From Pseudomonas asplenii (GTDB taxonomy: Bacteria; Pseudomonadota; Gammaproteobacteria; Pseudomonadales; Pseudomonadaceae): 64,000 nucleotides of DNA. The stretch's first letter is position 1, and each line of letters begins with the position of its first letter. The notes under the pieces were generated by a model. It made no database searches. It was not told the origin of the DNA and saw only the letters and a program-made list of their open reading frames with translations. Made by a program: the position numbers and the translations under genes. The DNA lies in assembly GCF_001293465.1 (NCBI RefSeq), contig NZ_JSYZ01000011.1, positions 186,001 to 250,000 of the forward strand, in the 5' to 3' direction. Shown here one piece after another: positions 35,000-44,500 of the stretch.

Positions 35000-35605
35000 A
35001 TGAATGAGTTATTGACTCGCCGCCAGGTCGTTGCCGGCCTCGGGGTTCTCGGGCTTGGATTGCTGGCCGGCTGCGACAGCTCCGGCAAGCTGACCTACAA
35101 GTACGGCAAGGACCTGAGCGACGAGATCCTCGGGCGCAAGTTCAAGCTCAAGGACACCCAGGGCAACGTCACCCTGCTCGGCAGTTTCAGCGGCCTGATG
35201 CCGATGATCTTCTTCGGCTTCACCCAGTGCCCGGCGGTTTGCCCGACGGCGCTGGCTCGCGCGGCCCGCGCCAAGAAACTGATGGGCCCGGACGGCGACA
35301 AGCTGCAGGTGGTATTCATCACCCTCGACCCGGAGCGCGACACGCCGCAGGTGCTCGACGCCTACGTCAAGGCGTTCGACCCGAGCTTCGTCGCCCTGTA
35401 CGGCACCCTGGAAGAAACCGCGCAGACCGCCAAGGAATTCAAGGTGTTCTACGAAAAGATCCCGGCTGGCGACAGCTATACGCTGTCCCACACCGCGACC
35501 AGTTTTGTCTACGACAGCCGCGGTCGTCTGCGTCTGGGCCTGTCGCCGTCGCTGACCGCCCAGCAATGCGCGGAAGATCTGCTCACCGTCATGTCGGTCT
35601 GCTGA
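35000..35605 (+). CDS. Sco1/SenC-family copper chaperone lipoprotein
   Basis: A 201-residue thioredoxin-fold protein with a Tat-like or Sec signal (RRQVVAGLGVLGLGLLAGC) ending in a lipobox. The Sco copper site is intact: CPAVC and a distal His in LSHTATS. It delivers copper to, or reduces thiols of, the CuA site of cytochrome c oxidase, or works in copper stress together with PCuAC. AGAGGG precedes the ATG. It probably forms a transcript with the DUF2946 and PCuAC genes. Confidence 0.93.
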   Translation: MNELLTRRQVVAGLGVLGLGLLAGCDSSGKLTYKYGKDLSDEILGRKFKLKDTQGNVTLLGSFSGLMPMIFFGFTQCPAVCPTALARAARAKKLMGPDGDKLQVVFITLDPERDTPQVLDAYVKAFDPSFVALYGTLEETAQTAKEFKVFYEKIPAGDSYTLSHTATSFVYDSRGRLRLGLSPSLTAQQCAEDLLTVMSVC

Positions 35606-35638
35606 CAGGCGCTAGCTAGAAAAATTCGAGATAATCAA

Positions 35639-36106
35639 ATGAAGTCATTGAAATATATAGTTTTTTCAATTTTTGGAATGATCAGCCTGCACGCTTCGGC
35701 ACACACCCTGGTGCAAGACGCCTGGGTCCGTGCCACCGTGCCGGGACAACCCTCCACCGGTGCCTTCATGCGCATCACTTCGGCTGAAGGGGGCAAGCTG
35801 CTGGAGGCGAAATCGCCCGTCGCCAGACTGGTGCAGATCCACGAGTCGAAGATGCAGAACGACATCATGAGCATGCAGCCGGTCGCTTCCGTCGAGTTGC
35901 CAGCCGGCAAAGCCGTCGACATCGCACCCGAGGGTTACCACATCATGCTGATGAACCTGGTCGGTCAGGTGAAGGAGGGTGACAGTGTGCCGCTGACCCT
36001 GGTGGTCGAGAACGCCAAGGGCGTGAAGGAGTCGATCGAGGTCAAGGCCACGGCCCGGGCCCTGACCGAAATGCCGATGCACGATCATGGCAATATGACT
36101 CACTGA
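35639..36106 (+). CDS. Periplasmic copper chaperone PCuAC
   Basis: A 155-residue protein with a signal peptide (IFGMISLHASA). It holds the family copper site of paired His/Met residues (IHESKM...MSM and GYHIMLMNL) and a C-terminal HDHGNMTH tail that may also bind metal. It passes Cu(I) to CuA centres with Sco. The spacing of 33 bp after the Sco gene and the terminator downstream indicate it ends the copper unit. Confidence 0.92.
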   Translation: MKSLKYIVFSIFGMISLHASAHTLVQDAWVRATVPGQPSTGAFMRITSAEGGKLLEAKSPVARLVQIHESKMQNDIMSMQPVASVELPAGKAVDIAPEGYHIMLMNLVGQVKEGDSVPLTLVVENAKGVKESIEVKATARALTEMPMHDHGNMTH

Positions 36107-36130
36107 CAAACCTTTTGCGGTTTCGGCAGA

Positions 36131-36164
36131 AAACGCCCCGGCAGGTCGAACCTGTCGGGGCGTT
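36131..36164. terminator. Terminator after the PCuAC gene
   Basis: AAACGCCCCGGCAGG pairs with CCTGTCGGGGCGTTT around a TCGA-containing loop. A-rich and T-rich ends make it usable from either strand. Confidence 0.75.
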
Positions 36165-36311
36165 TGCATTGGCGGCCGCTGTCTGGTGTATCACAGTGTA
36201 TCCGGGGTCGCCATTGATACATTGGCCGGCTTTTCGAGGGTTTGCGGACACCTGCGCGATACATGGCTGCGATTGACTGTGAAGCCTCCCAGGCACACAG
36301 GAAATGCTGAC

Positions 36312-36830
36312 ATGAAATGGCTTTATAGCGGATTGGCTGCGACAGGCGTGGCCCTGTCGGTGGGTATCGCCCTGGCGGCACCGACATCGAACAGTGCGGC
36401 CAATGCGGAAAATTCTTCGCCGATCTATGGCGTGACCATCCCCGATGGCTATCGCCAATGGGAACTGGTGGCACCTTCACTGCAAGGACCGCCGCTGAAC
36501 GAACTGCGGGCGATCCTCGGCAACCCGACTGCGCTCAAGGCCTATCGCAGCAACGACACCCGCCCGTTCCCCGACGGCACCATCCTCGCCAAACTGGCCT
36601 GGAAACACATGCAGTCGCCCGAGGCGGCCAGTGCCCTGGTCCCGGCGGACTCGACCACCGTGCAATTCATGGTCAAGGATTCGAAGAAATATGCCGCCAC
36701 GGGCGGTTGGGGTTTTGGCCGCTTCATCAACGGCAAGCCGGCCGATGTGAGCCAGCATGAAACCTGCTTCGCCTGTCACCAGGCCTTGGTCAAGGATCGC
36801 GACTACGTGTTTACACGATTGGCGCGTTGA
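36312..36830 (+). CDS. Cytochrome P460 family c-type haem protein
   Basis: A 172-residue exported protein: signal peptide (YSGLAATGVALSVGIALA) and a C-terminal c-haem motif CFACH. The PIYGVTIPDGYRQWELV opening and the internal GRFINGKP segment are typical of the cytochrome P460/c'-beta family, which handles hydroxylamine or nitric oxide. AGGA precedes the ATG at 36312, which starts a proper signal peptide; the open frame begins earlier. Strong terminators flank it on both sides, so it is a single-gene unit. Confidence 0.85.
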   Translation: MKWLYSGLAATGVALSVGIALAAPTSNSAANAENSSPIYGVTIPDGYRQWELVAPSLQGPPLNELRAILGNPTALKAYRSNDTRPFPDGTILAKLAWKHMQSPEAASALVPADSTTVQFMVKDSKKYAATGGWGFGRFINGKPADVSQHETCFACHQALVKDRDYVFTRLAR

Positions 36831-36852
36831 AGGCAGCTCGTTCGCGCGAATC

Positions 36853-36902
36853 CCAAAACCGGATCAGCCAGCCGCTTGCGCTTCTGGCTGATCCGGTTTT
36901 GG
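36853..36902. terminator. Strong bidirectional terminator
   Basis: A perfect 19-bp stem (CCAAAACCGGATCAGCCAG and its complement) with a 12-base loop, beginning with AAAA and ending with TTTT, 22 bp after the cytochrome P460 stop. Confidence 0.85.
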
Positions 36903-36918
36903 CGCTGTTCCCCGCTGG

Positions 36919-36948
36919 CCCATTCGCGGGCAAGCCTGGCTCTTACAG
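36919..36948. repeat. Degenerate single REP sequence
   Basis: CATTCGCGGGCAAGCCTGGC followed by TCTTACAG differs by a few bases from the REPIN arm at 20660-20688. No partner arm is present. Confidence 0.6.
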
Positions 36949-36989
36949 AGCTGCGGCATTCACAATATCCTGGTACACCGAGAGACTGT

Positions 36990-37340
36990 AGGAACAGGGC
37001 TTGTCGGAACGTCGTACCGCCGCGAAGCTTTTGCTGTTGATCTCGCTTTGGCTTTTGCCTTGGCTTTTGATCTTGCTTTTGATCCACCGGCCCCGTTCCC
37101 AGCCGGCTGAGTGGAGGTCCTGTTTCGAGAGTCGCCCGGCAGGGATGCCGGGCGAGCCGTGTTGGGCCATGGATGGCCCGTCACGGCGTGCTCTCGAAAC
37201 AGGGCCGGAGCGAAGGAACCCCTCGCGTAGCGAGGGGCCAATGGAGGGGCAAGCGTTTTTGGTTACTTTTGCCGCTTGGCAAAAGTGACTCGCCCGTGAA
37301 GGGCGAAACCGACACATCAGCTAAACGCGCAAATGGATAT
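36990..37340. repeat. Structured intergenic repeat element
   Basis: A ~350-bp stretch with no real gene. It starts with a GCTTTTG-type short tandem run (37028-37083), continues with a large cruciform (37119-37203), a CCCTCGCGTAGCGAGGGG hairpin near 37219-37237, and then GGTTACTTTTGCCGCTTGGCAAAAGTGAC. Similar blocks recur between genes in many fluorescent pseudomonads and give rise to spurious Lys/Ala-repeat ORFs. Family membership is from memory and needs a search. Confidence 0.6.
37119..37203. repeat. Three-way-junction inverted repeat inside the element
   Basis: Outer arms CCTGTTTCGAGAG and CTCTCGAAACAGG form a perfect 13-bp stem. Inside are two arms: GCCCGGCA/TGCCGGGC, and GCCGTG + GGGCCAT / ATGGCCC + CACGGC. 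The whole can fold as a cloverleaf-like cruciform on either strand. Confidence 0.75.
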
Positions 37341-37384
37341 GCCCACGAGGAAAGCCTTGACGCCAAGGCCCCAGCGAGCAACCG

Positions 37385-38260
37385 CTAACCTTGACCAACC
37401 CGCCGCTCCATGACCCGAGCCAGCACCGCCAGATCCATATCCCCCTCGCCATGTTCGACCGCATCGCCCAGGTTGTCCCGAATCAACTCCGCACTTGGCA
37501 TCGGCACCGAAACACTGCGCGCCGCCTCCAGAATCAGATTGACATCCTTGAGCCCCAACACCGCCTTGAACGCCGCATTCCCATATTCACTGCGGCCGAT
37601 CAGCGCCCCATACCCGGAGTAGACCGGCCCCGGAAAGATCGTGGTCGAAATCAGATCGATCAGCGCCGCCGACTCCAGGCCATGCCCCTTGACCAGGCTG
37701 GCCGCCTCGGCCATGGCCTCGACTGCGGACACCAGCAGAAAGTTGGTCGCCAGCTTCATCGCATTGGCACTGGCCACACGCTCACCCAGGCGCCAGGTCT
37801 TGCGCCCGATCAGGTCGAACAGCGGCTGCACCTGATCCAGCGCCGCCGCCGGCCCCGCAGCCAGGATATTCAGGTCCCCGGCAATCGCCACATTCGGCCG
37901 GCCCATCACCGGCGCGGCGATATAGGTCAGCCCCCGGGCCTGGTGCAACCCGGCCAGTTCCTCGGCAAAGTCCACCGCAATGGTCGCCAGGTTCACGTGA
38001 ATCAGTGGCGCCCTGAGTTCATCGAGCAAACCGGAGTCGAGCAGCACCGAACGCATCGCCTGGTCATGGGCCAGCATGCTGAACACCACGTCCACTTCGA
38101 AGGCCTGGCGCGGCTGCATGGCCGCCTGGGCGCCGAGTTCCACCAGTGCCCGCACCGGTGCGGGCGAACGGTTCCACACCCACAGTTCATGGCCGGATTT
38201 CAGCAGGTTGCTGGCGATGGCCTGGCCCATGCTGCCCAGGCCGACGAAACCGATTTTCAT
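37385..38260 (-). CDS. NAD(P)-dependent beta-hydroxyacid dehydrogenase (3-hydroxyisobutyrate dehydrogenase family)
   Basis: A 291-residue cytosolic dehydrogenase with an N-terminal Rossmann motif (GFVGLGSMGQAIASNL), the family substrate motif APVMGRPN, and the catalytic lysine region NAMKLATNFLL. It is close to the GLYR/HIBADH group that reduces glyoxylate, succinic semialdehyde or tartronate semialdehyde; the substrate is not defined. AGGAG precedes the ATG at 38260. It is divergent from the first NRPS gene, and nothing else ties it to the peptide pathway. Confidence 0.88.
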   Translation of the reverse strand: MKIGFVGLGSMGQAIASNLLKSGHELWVWNRSPAPVRALVELGAQAAMQPRQAFEVDVVFSMLAHDQAMRSVLLDSGLLDELRAPLIHVNLATIAVDFAEELAGLHQARGLTYIAAPVMGRPNVAIAGDLNILAAGPAAALDQVQPLFDLIGRKTWRLGERVASANAMKLATNFLLVSAVEAMAEAASLVKGHGLESAALIDLISTTIFPGPVYSGYGALIGRSEYGNAAFKAVLGLKDVNLILEAARSVSVPMPSAELIRDNLGDAVEHGEGDMDLAVLARVMERRVGQG

Positions 38261-38377
38261 GAAGACACACTCCTGACGAAAGGGGATGGCATGGACGGCA
38301 TCCGCCGCCCGACACGCTATTGAGCACAGCGGCAAGCGTCTTGAGTATGTCAAGAATCCTCCAGCATGCCTCGAAAG

Positions 38378-38400
38378 GTATCGGCTGCCGACTTCGATAC
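38378..38400. promoter_or_regulatory. GTATCG-N11-CGATAC dyad upstream of NRPS1
   Basis: An inverted repeat with an 11-base spacer in the divergent gap between the dehydrogenase and NRPS1 genes. Its T-N11-A shape is like LysR-type sites. It is the clearest candidate operator for the NRPS cluster, though it could serve the dehydrogenase instead. Confidence 0.4.
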
Positions 38401-38561
38401 ATTGCCATACAGTGCAAACGCCGTAATGGCCTGGGTCGCACGCGGTTCCGCGCCCTGCATGAGCCAGGCGGTCAGGAGAGAAAAAGCGCGAAATCCCTTC
38501 ATGAACGACGCAAGTTTGTATTTCCACCCAACAAAATTCGTGGTTATTATCCATCCGCGCT

Positions 38562-41500
38562 GTGGGACAGAATCCCCTCCAGTGTAAGAAGATTGCTACG
38601 GACAGCACAGTCCAGGCAGTCGCAGCCGATCGGGTCGACCCTAGCGCTGTCATCCCTGCGCAGGCCTCGTCACTGATCGTGAATCCTCCAGGGAATGAGA
38701 GGCTTGAATTGGTCAGAGAACCGAACGCCGCGCTTATACAGCAATTGTTCGAATCCCGGGTCCTGCGTGATCCCTCGGCCCCGGCGCTGGGTTTCAGGGG
38801 GCAGGTGCTGAGTTACCAGCAACTCAACACCCGGGCCAATCGCCTGGCACACCACCTGCGTTCAGCCGGTGTCGGGCCCGATACACGGGTCGCCCTGTGC
38901 CTGCAGCGTTCGCCGCAGATGCTGGTCGCCGTGCTGGCCGTGCTCAAGGCCGGCGGCGCCTATGTCCCGCTGGACCCCACATACCCCGCACAACGCCTCG
39001 CACACATGCTGGCCGACTGCACGCCGCGGCTGGTGCTGACCCATGCCCCGGCGCTCGTCGGCCTGAACCCGGCGCTGGCCGGCCTGGCCGAACAGCCCGT
39101 GGTGCTCGACCTGGCCGACGAGGCCGCCTGGGCCGACTGTCCGGCGGACAACCTGCCGGCCCAGGCCCTTGGCCTGAACGATCGTCACCTGGCCTACGTC
39201 ATCTACACCTCGGGTTCCACCGGCCTGCCCAAGGGTGTGCTGCTCGAACATCGCGGACTGGTCAACCTGGCCCGGGTCCAGGGCCCGCTGTTCGCCGTCG
39301 GGCCCGGCGACCGGGTGCTGCAATTCGCTTCCTTCAGTTTCGATGCCTCGGTGTTCGAATGGGTCATGGCCCTGAGCCATGGCGCCTGCCTGGAGATCGT
39401 CGAGCCGGGCACATTGTTGCTCGGCGACAACCTGGCGCAGGTGCTGCGCGAGCGGCACATCAGCCATGCGACCCTGCCACCGCTGGTGCTGGCCGGGCTC
39501 GGCGACCCCGCCGCATTGCCCGAGCTGGTAACCCTGGTGCTCGCGGGCGAGGCGCCGAACCCGGCCCTGGCGGCCACCTGGGCCAAGGGGCGGCGGCTGT
39601 TCAACGCCTATGGCCCGACCGAAACCACCATCTGGGCCACGGTCTATCGTTGCGACGAACACCACGACCCGCAATCGCCCGTGCCGATCGGCGAACCGAT
39701 CGGCCAGGCCAGCGCCATCCTGCTGGACGAGGCGGGCACGCCGGTGCGCCCGGGCGAGGTGGGTGAGCTGTTCATCGGCGGTATCGGCGTCGCCCGGGGC
39801 TACCTGAATCGTCCGCAATTGACCGCCGAACGTTTTGTCGACAGCCCTTTCGCCCCCGGCGAACGCCTGTACCGCACCGGCGACCTGGCGCGTTTCGACG
39901 CCGACGGCCAATTGCTGTTCCTCGGCCGCAGCGATTTCCAGGTCAAGGTGCGCGGTTTCCGTATCGAGCCTGGCGAAATCGAGGCCTGCCTGGACAGCTT
40001 GCCGGGTGTCGAAGAGTCCCTGGTGATCGTCCGCGAAGACACACCGGGGGAACGCCGGCTGGTGGCCTACTACCGGGCGGCGGACGACATCAGCCCGCAG
40101 CGGTTGCGTGAGCACGCCCGGCAGAGCCTGCCCGAACACATGCTGCCGGCGGCCTGTGTACGCCTGACGCACTGGCCGCTGAATGCCAACGGCAAGCTCG
40201 ATCGCCAGGCCTTGCCGGTGCCGGATGCCACTGCGCTGATCAGTCGCGAATATGTCGCGCCGGCAGACGGGCTGGAACAGTGGCTGGCGGATATCTGGGC
40301 GCAAGTGTTGAAGGTTGATCGGGTAGGGCGCGAGGACAATTTCCTGGCCCTGGGCGGCGACTCCCTGAGTGCCTTGCAGATCACTGTCAGGGTACGCGAA
40401 CAGGGCGGTCGGCACCTGCCGCTCAAGAGCCTGTTTCTCGAGGGCACGTTGCGCCAGGTGGCACGGCAACTGAGCGAACCCCTGGCCGCTGGCCCGGCCG
40501 TTGTCACCGAAGCGTCGCCTATCGCCCCGCTGTCCTACCAGCAGAGCGGCGTCTGGTGGCTGAACAAGGTGTCCGACGCCCGGGCCTATCACGCCCAGAG
40601 CGTGATCAGCATCCATGGCCGGCTCGACGAACCGTTGCTGCAACGTTGCCTCGACGAGATCGTCAGCCGTCACGAGATCTTGCGCACCACCTTCCATGAC
40701 GACGGCGAAGGCGTGCCGTATCAGCGTGTACATGACCAGGCCCGGGCCGCGCTGGCCTGCATCGATATCCCGGCGGAGGATGAACAGGCGTTCATCGAAC
40801 GGGTCGAGCAGGAGGTGCACCGCGCCATCGACGTCGCATGCCTGCCACTGGTGCGCTGGCTGCTGGTCCGACGGGGGGCCGAGGCCTATGCCCTGGTGCA
40901 TATCGAGCACCATTTCGTGCACGACGGCTGGAGCGCCAACCTGTTCCTCGAAGAACTGCTGCATCTCTACCAGTACCATCACGGTGATCGCAGCGACCCG
41001 CTGCCGTTACCCGGGGCGCAATACGGCGAATACGCCCGCTGGCAACAGAGTGAGGCGGCCGAGGCCGAATACGAACGGCAGATGTGCTTCTGGAGGCAGC
41101 AACTGCAGGACGCGCCGTTCACCCTGCCGCTGCCCACCGATTATCCCAGGCCGGCGCAACGCAGCGGGCGGGGCCGGCAGTTGCGCTTCGAACTGCCGGC
41201 CGAACTGGCTGCCAGGCTGCGTCAGTTCAGTGATGCCGAAGGGGTGACGGTCTTCACCACGCTGTTCACCGTGTTCCAGCTGTGGCTGGGACGGCGCTGC
41301 GGTATCGAGGACTTCCTGGTCGGCTCGGCCGTGGCCAACCGCAAGTCGGTGGCCTACGAGCGTTGCCTGGGGATGTTCGTCAACAGCGTGGTGATCCGTG
41401 CCGATCTCGGCGGTGCGCCGACCTTCCGCGAGCTGCTGGGGCGTACTGCCGAGCGCATGCTCGATGTCTACGACCACGAAAGCCTGCCTTTCGAACGCCT

Positions 41501-44500
41501 GGTGCGCGAGTTCCAGCCCAGCCGCTCGCTGTCGCGCAACCCGCTGTTCCAGGTGGCCTTCAGTTTCCACAACTCGCAGACCCCGCAACTCAAGGGACCG
41601 GGCTTCGACCTCTCGCTGTTCGAGGCCTACAGCAACCAGACGGCGAAATTCGACATCGAGGTGGTGGTGATTCCCCGGGGCACCCGGGCCGACAACCTCG
41701 ACACTCTGTCGCTGCTCTGGAACTACTCGGCTGATCTGTTCAAGGAAGAAACCATGACCCGCTTGCGCGACAACTACCTGGCGTTGCTGGGGCAGTGCCT
41801 GGAGGCACCGGAACGCCGCCTCGACAGCGACTCGGTGATCGGTGCCGAAGAACGTCACCGGCTGCTGACCGAATGGAACCCGGTCACGCCTGCCGAGCCG
41901 CCGCCACGTTGCCTGCACCAGCTGTTCGAGGAGCGGGTGGCGCTCGATCCCTGGGCACCGGCGGTCAGCCTCGAAGGCCAGACCCTCGGCTATGGCGAAC
42001 TGAACGCCCGGGCCAACCGCCTGGCGCGCTACTTGCGAACCCTTGGCGTCGGCCCGGATGTGCTGGTGGGGCTGTGTGTCGAGCGTTCTCTGGACATGCT
42101 GGTCGGCTTGCTGGCGATCCTCAAGGCCGGCGGTGCCTACGTGCCGCTCGATCCGGTGTATCCGAGCGAGCGCCTGAACCTGTTGCTCGCCGACAGCAGC
42201 CCGGCAGTGGTGCTGACCCACGCCGCCGCCAGGCCGAGCCTGACCGCCGCCTGCAAGGGCCTGGCCAGCAAGCCACGCCTGCTGGACCTGGAAGTCGATG
42301 CCACGCGCTGGGCCGAACGGCCCGCCGACAATCTCGATCCGCAGGAACAGGGCCTGACCCCGAACCACCTGGCCTACGTGATCTACACCTCCGGTTCCAC
42401 CGGCACGCCCAAGGGCGTGATGATCGAACACGCCCAGGTGGCGCGGCTGTTCAGCAGCACCGCCCGACAGTTCGAGTTCAACGCCGACGATGTCTGGACG
42501 CTGTTCCATTCCTTCGCCTTCGATTTCTCGGTCTGGGAGATCTGGGGCGCGCTGCTGCATGGCGCACGCCTGGTGATCGTGCCGACCCTGACCAGCCGCA
42601 CCCCGGCGGATTTCTACCAGTTGCTCTGCGAGCAGGGCGTGACGGTCCTCAACCAGACCCCGAGCGCTTTCCGCAGCCTGCTCGGTGCCCAGGCGCGCAG
42701 CACTGCGGCCCACAGCTTGCGCCAGGTGATCTTCGGCGGCGAAGCACTGGAGATGACCACGCTCAAGCCCTGGTTCGCCGATCCGCGCAACAGCGACACG
42801 CAACTGGTCAACATGTACGGCATTACCGAAATCACCGTGCATGCCACCTACCTGGCGCTGCGGGCCGAAGACGCCGAGCAGACCGGCAGCCCCATCGGCC
42901 GGCCCCTGGCGGACCTGCGCTGCTACCTGCTCGGCAGCGCCGGACAGTTGCTGCCGATCGGTGCCGAGGGCGAGATCCACATCGGCGGAGCCGGGGTTGC
43001 CCGCGGTTACCTGAACCGCGCGCAACTGACGGCCGAGCGTTTTATCGACAACCCGTTCGTTCCGGGTGAGCGCCTGTACCGCACCGGCGACCTGGCGCGC
43101 TACCGTGCCGATGGCAGCCTGGAATTCCTGGGCCGTAACGATTTCCAGGTGAAGATCCGCGGGTTCCGGATCGAACTGGGCGAAGTCGAAGCCTGCCTGG
43201 CACGCTGCGCCGGGGTGCGCGATGCGTTGGTGATCGCCCGCGAGGACCCGCCGGGCGAACCACGACTGGTGGCGTACTACACGGTCGTCGACGGTGCCGT
43301 GCCGACGGTCCAGGAACTGCGCGGGCAACTGGCGGCGGCACTGCCGGAGCACATGGTCCCGGCCGCCTATGTCAGCCTGCAAGCCCTGCCGCTGACCGCC
43401 AACGGCAAGCTCGACCGCAAGGCACTGCCGGCGCCTGACGACAGTGCCTTCGGCACGCGCCCCTTCAGCGCTCCGCAAGGTCCGGTGGAAATCGCCCTGG
43501 CCGAAGCCTGGGCCCATGTGCTCGGTCGCGAGCGGATCGGCCGCGATGACAACTTCTTCGCCCTGGGCGGGCATTCGCTGTCGGCCCTGCGGGTCCTCGA
43601 GCGCCTGCGACGACAGGGCATCGAACTCGATGCCCGACTGATGTTCAGTGTCCCGGTGCTGCGCGAACTGGCCGCCGGGGTCGAAGTGGCGGAACTGGCC
43701 GCCCCCATTCCGGCCAATGCCATCGTTCGTGGCCAGCCGATCACCCCTGACTGCCTGCCGCTGGTCAGCCTGACGCAAGCACAGATCGACGCCATCCTGG
43801 CCACGGTGCAGGGCGGTGCGGACAACGTCCAGGATATCTACCCGTTGTCGCCGTTGCAGGAAGGCATGCTGTTCCACCACCTGATGGCGCGCAACGGCGA
43901 TCCCTACCTGCTCTGGTGCCTGATGAGCTTCAGCGACCGGCCGACCCTGGAACGTTATGTACGGGCGCTGCAAAGCGTGATCGAGCGCCACGACATCCTG
44001 CGTACCTCGGTGTTCTGGGATGACCTGGAAGAGCCGGTGCAGGTGGTCTGGCGTCAGGTCGACGGCCTGGTCGAGGAGCTGCAGCTGGATCCGGCCGAGG
44101 GTGATATCGCCACGCAATTGCGCCAGCGCTTCGATCCCCGGCAATTCCGCCTGCCGCTGGACCGTGCGCCGCTGATGCGCCTGGTCATCGCCCGGGACGA
44201 GGCCAACGACCGCTGGCTCGGCCTGCGCCTGTTCCATCACATCATTGACGACAACACTTCGCTGAAACAGCTCAATGCCGAGGTCGAGGCAGTGCTTGAC
44301 GGCAAGGCGGCCAGCCTGTTGCCGGCGCTGCCGTACCGCAACTTCATCGCCCAGCGGATCAAGGGCGGCGACCAGCAGGCCCAGGAACAGTTCTTCCGCG
44401 GTATGCTGGCCGGCATCAGCCAACCGTCGGCACCGTTCGGCCTGCTCGATATCCAGGGCGATGGCAGCGGGGTCAACGAGGCCCGGTTGATGCTTGACAA

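Noticed and set aside
36960..37317. Minus-strand small ORFs with Lys/Ala repeats (KAKAKAR type)
   Set aside because: They arise from the short tandem run in the structured repeat element. No RBS or conserved domain is seen.
38501..38587. A 28-residue ORF before NRPS1 as an independent gene
   Set aside because: The nearest AGGAG is too far upstream (~22 nt) and no family is recognised; it is kept only as a finding about the NRPS1 start.
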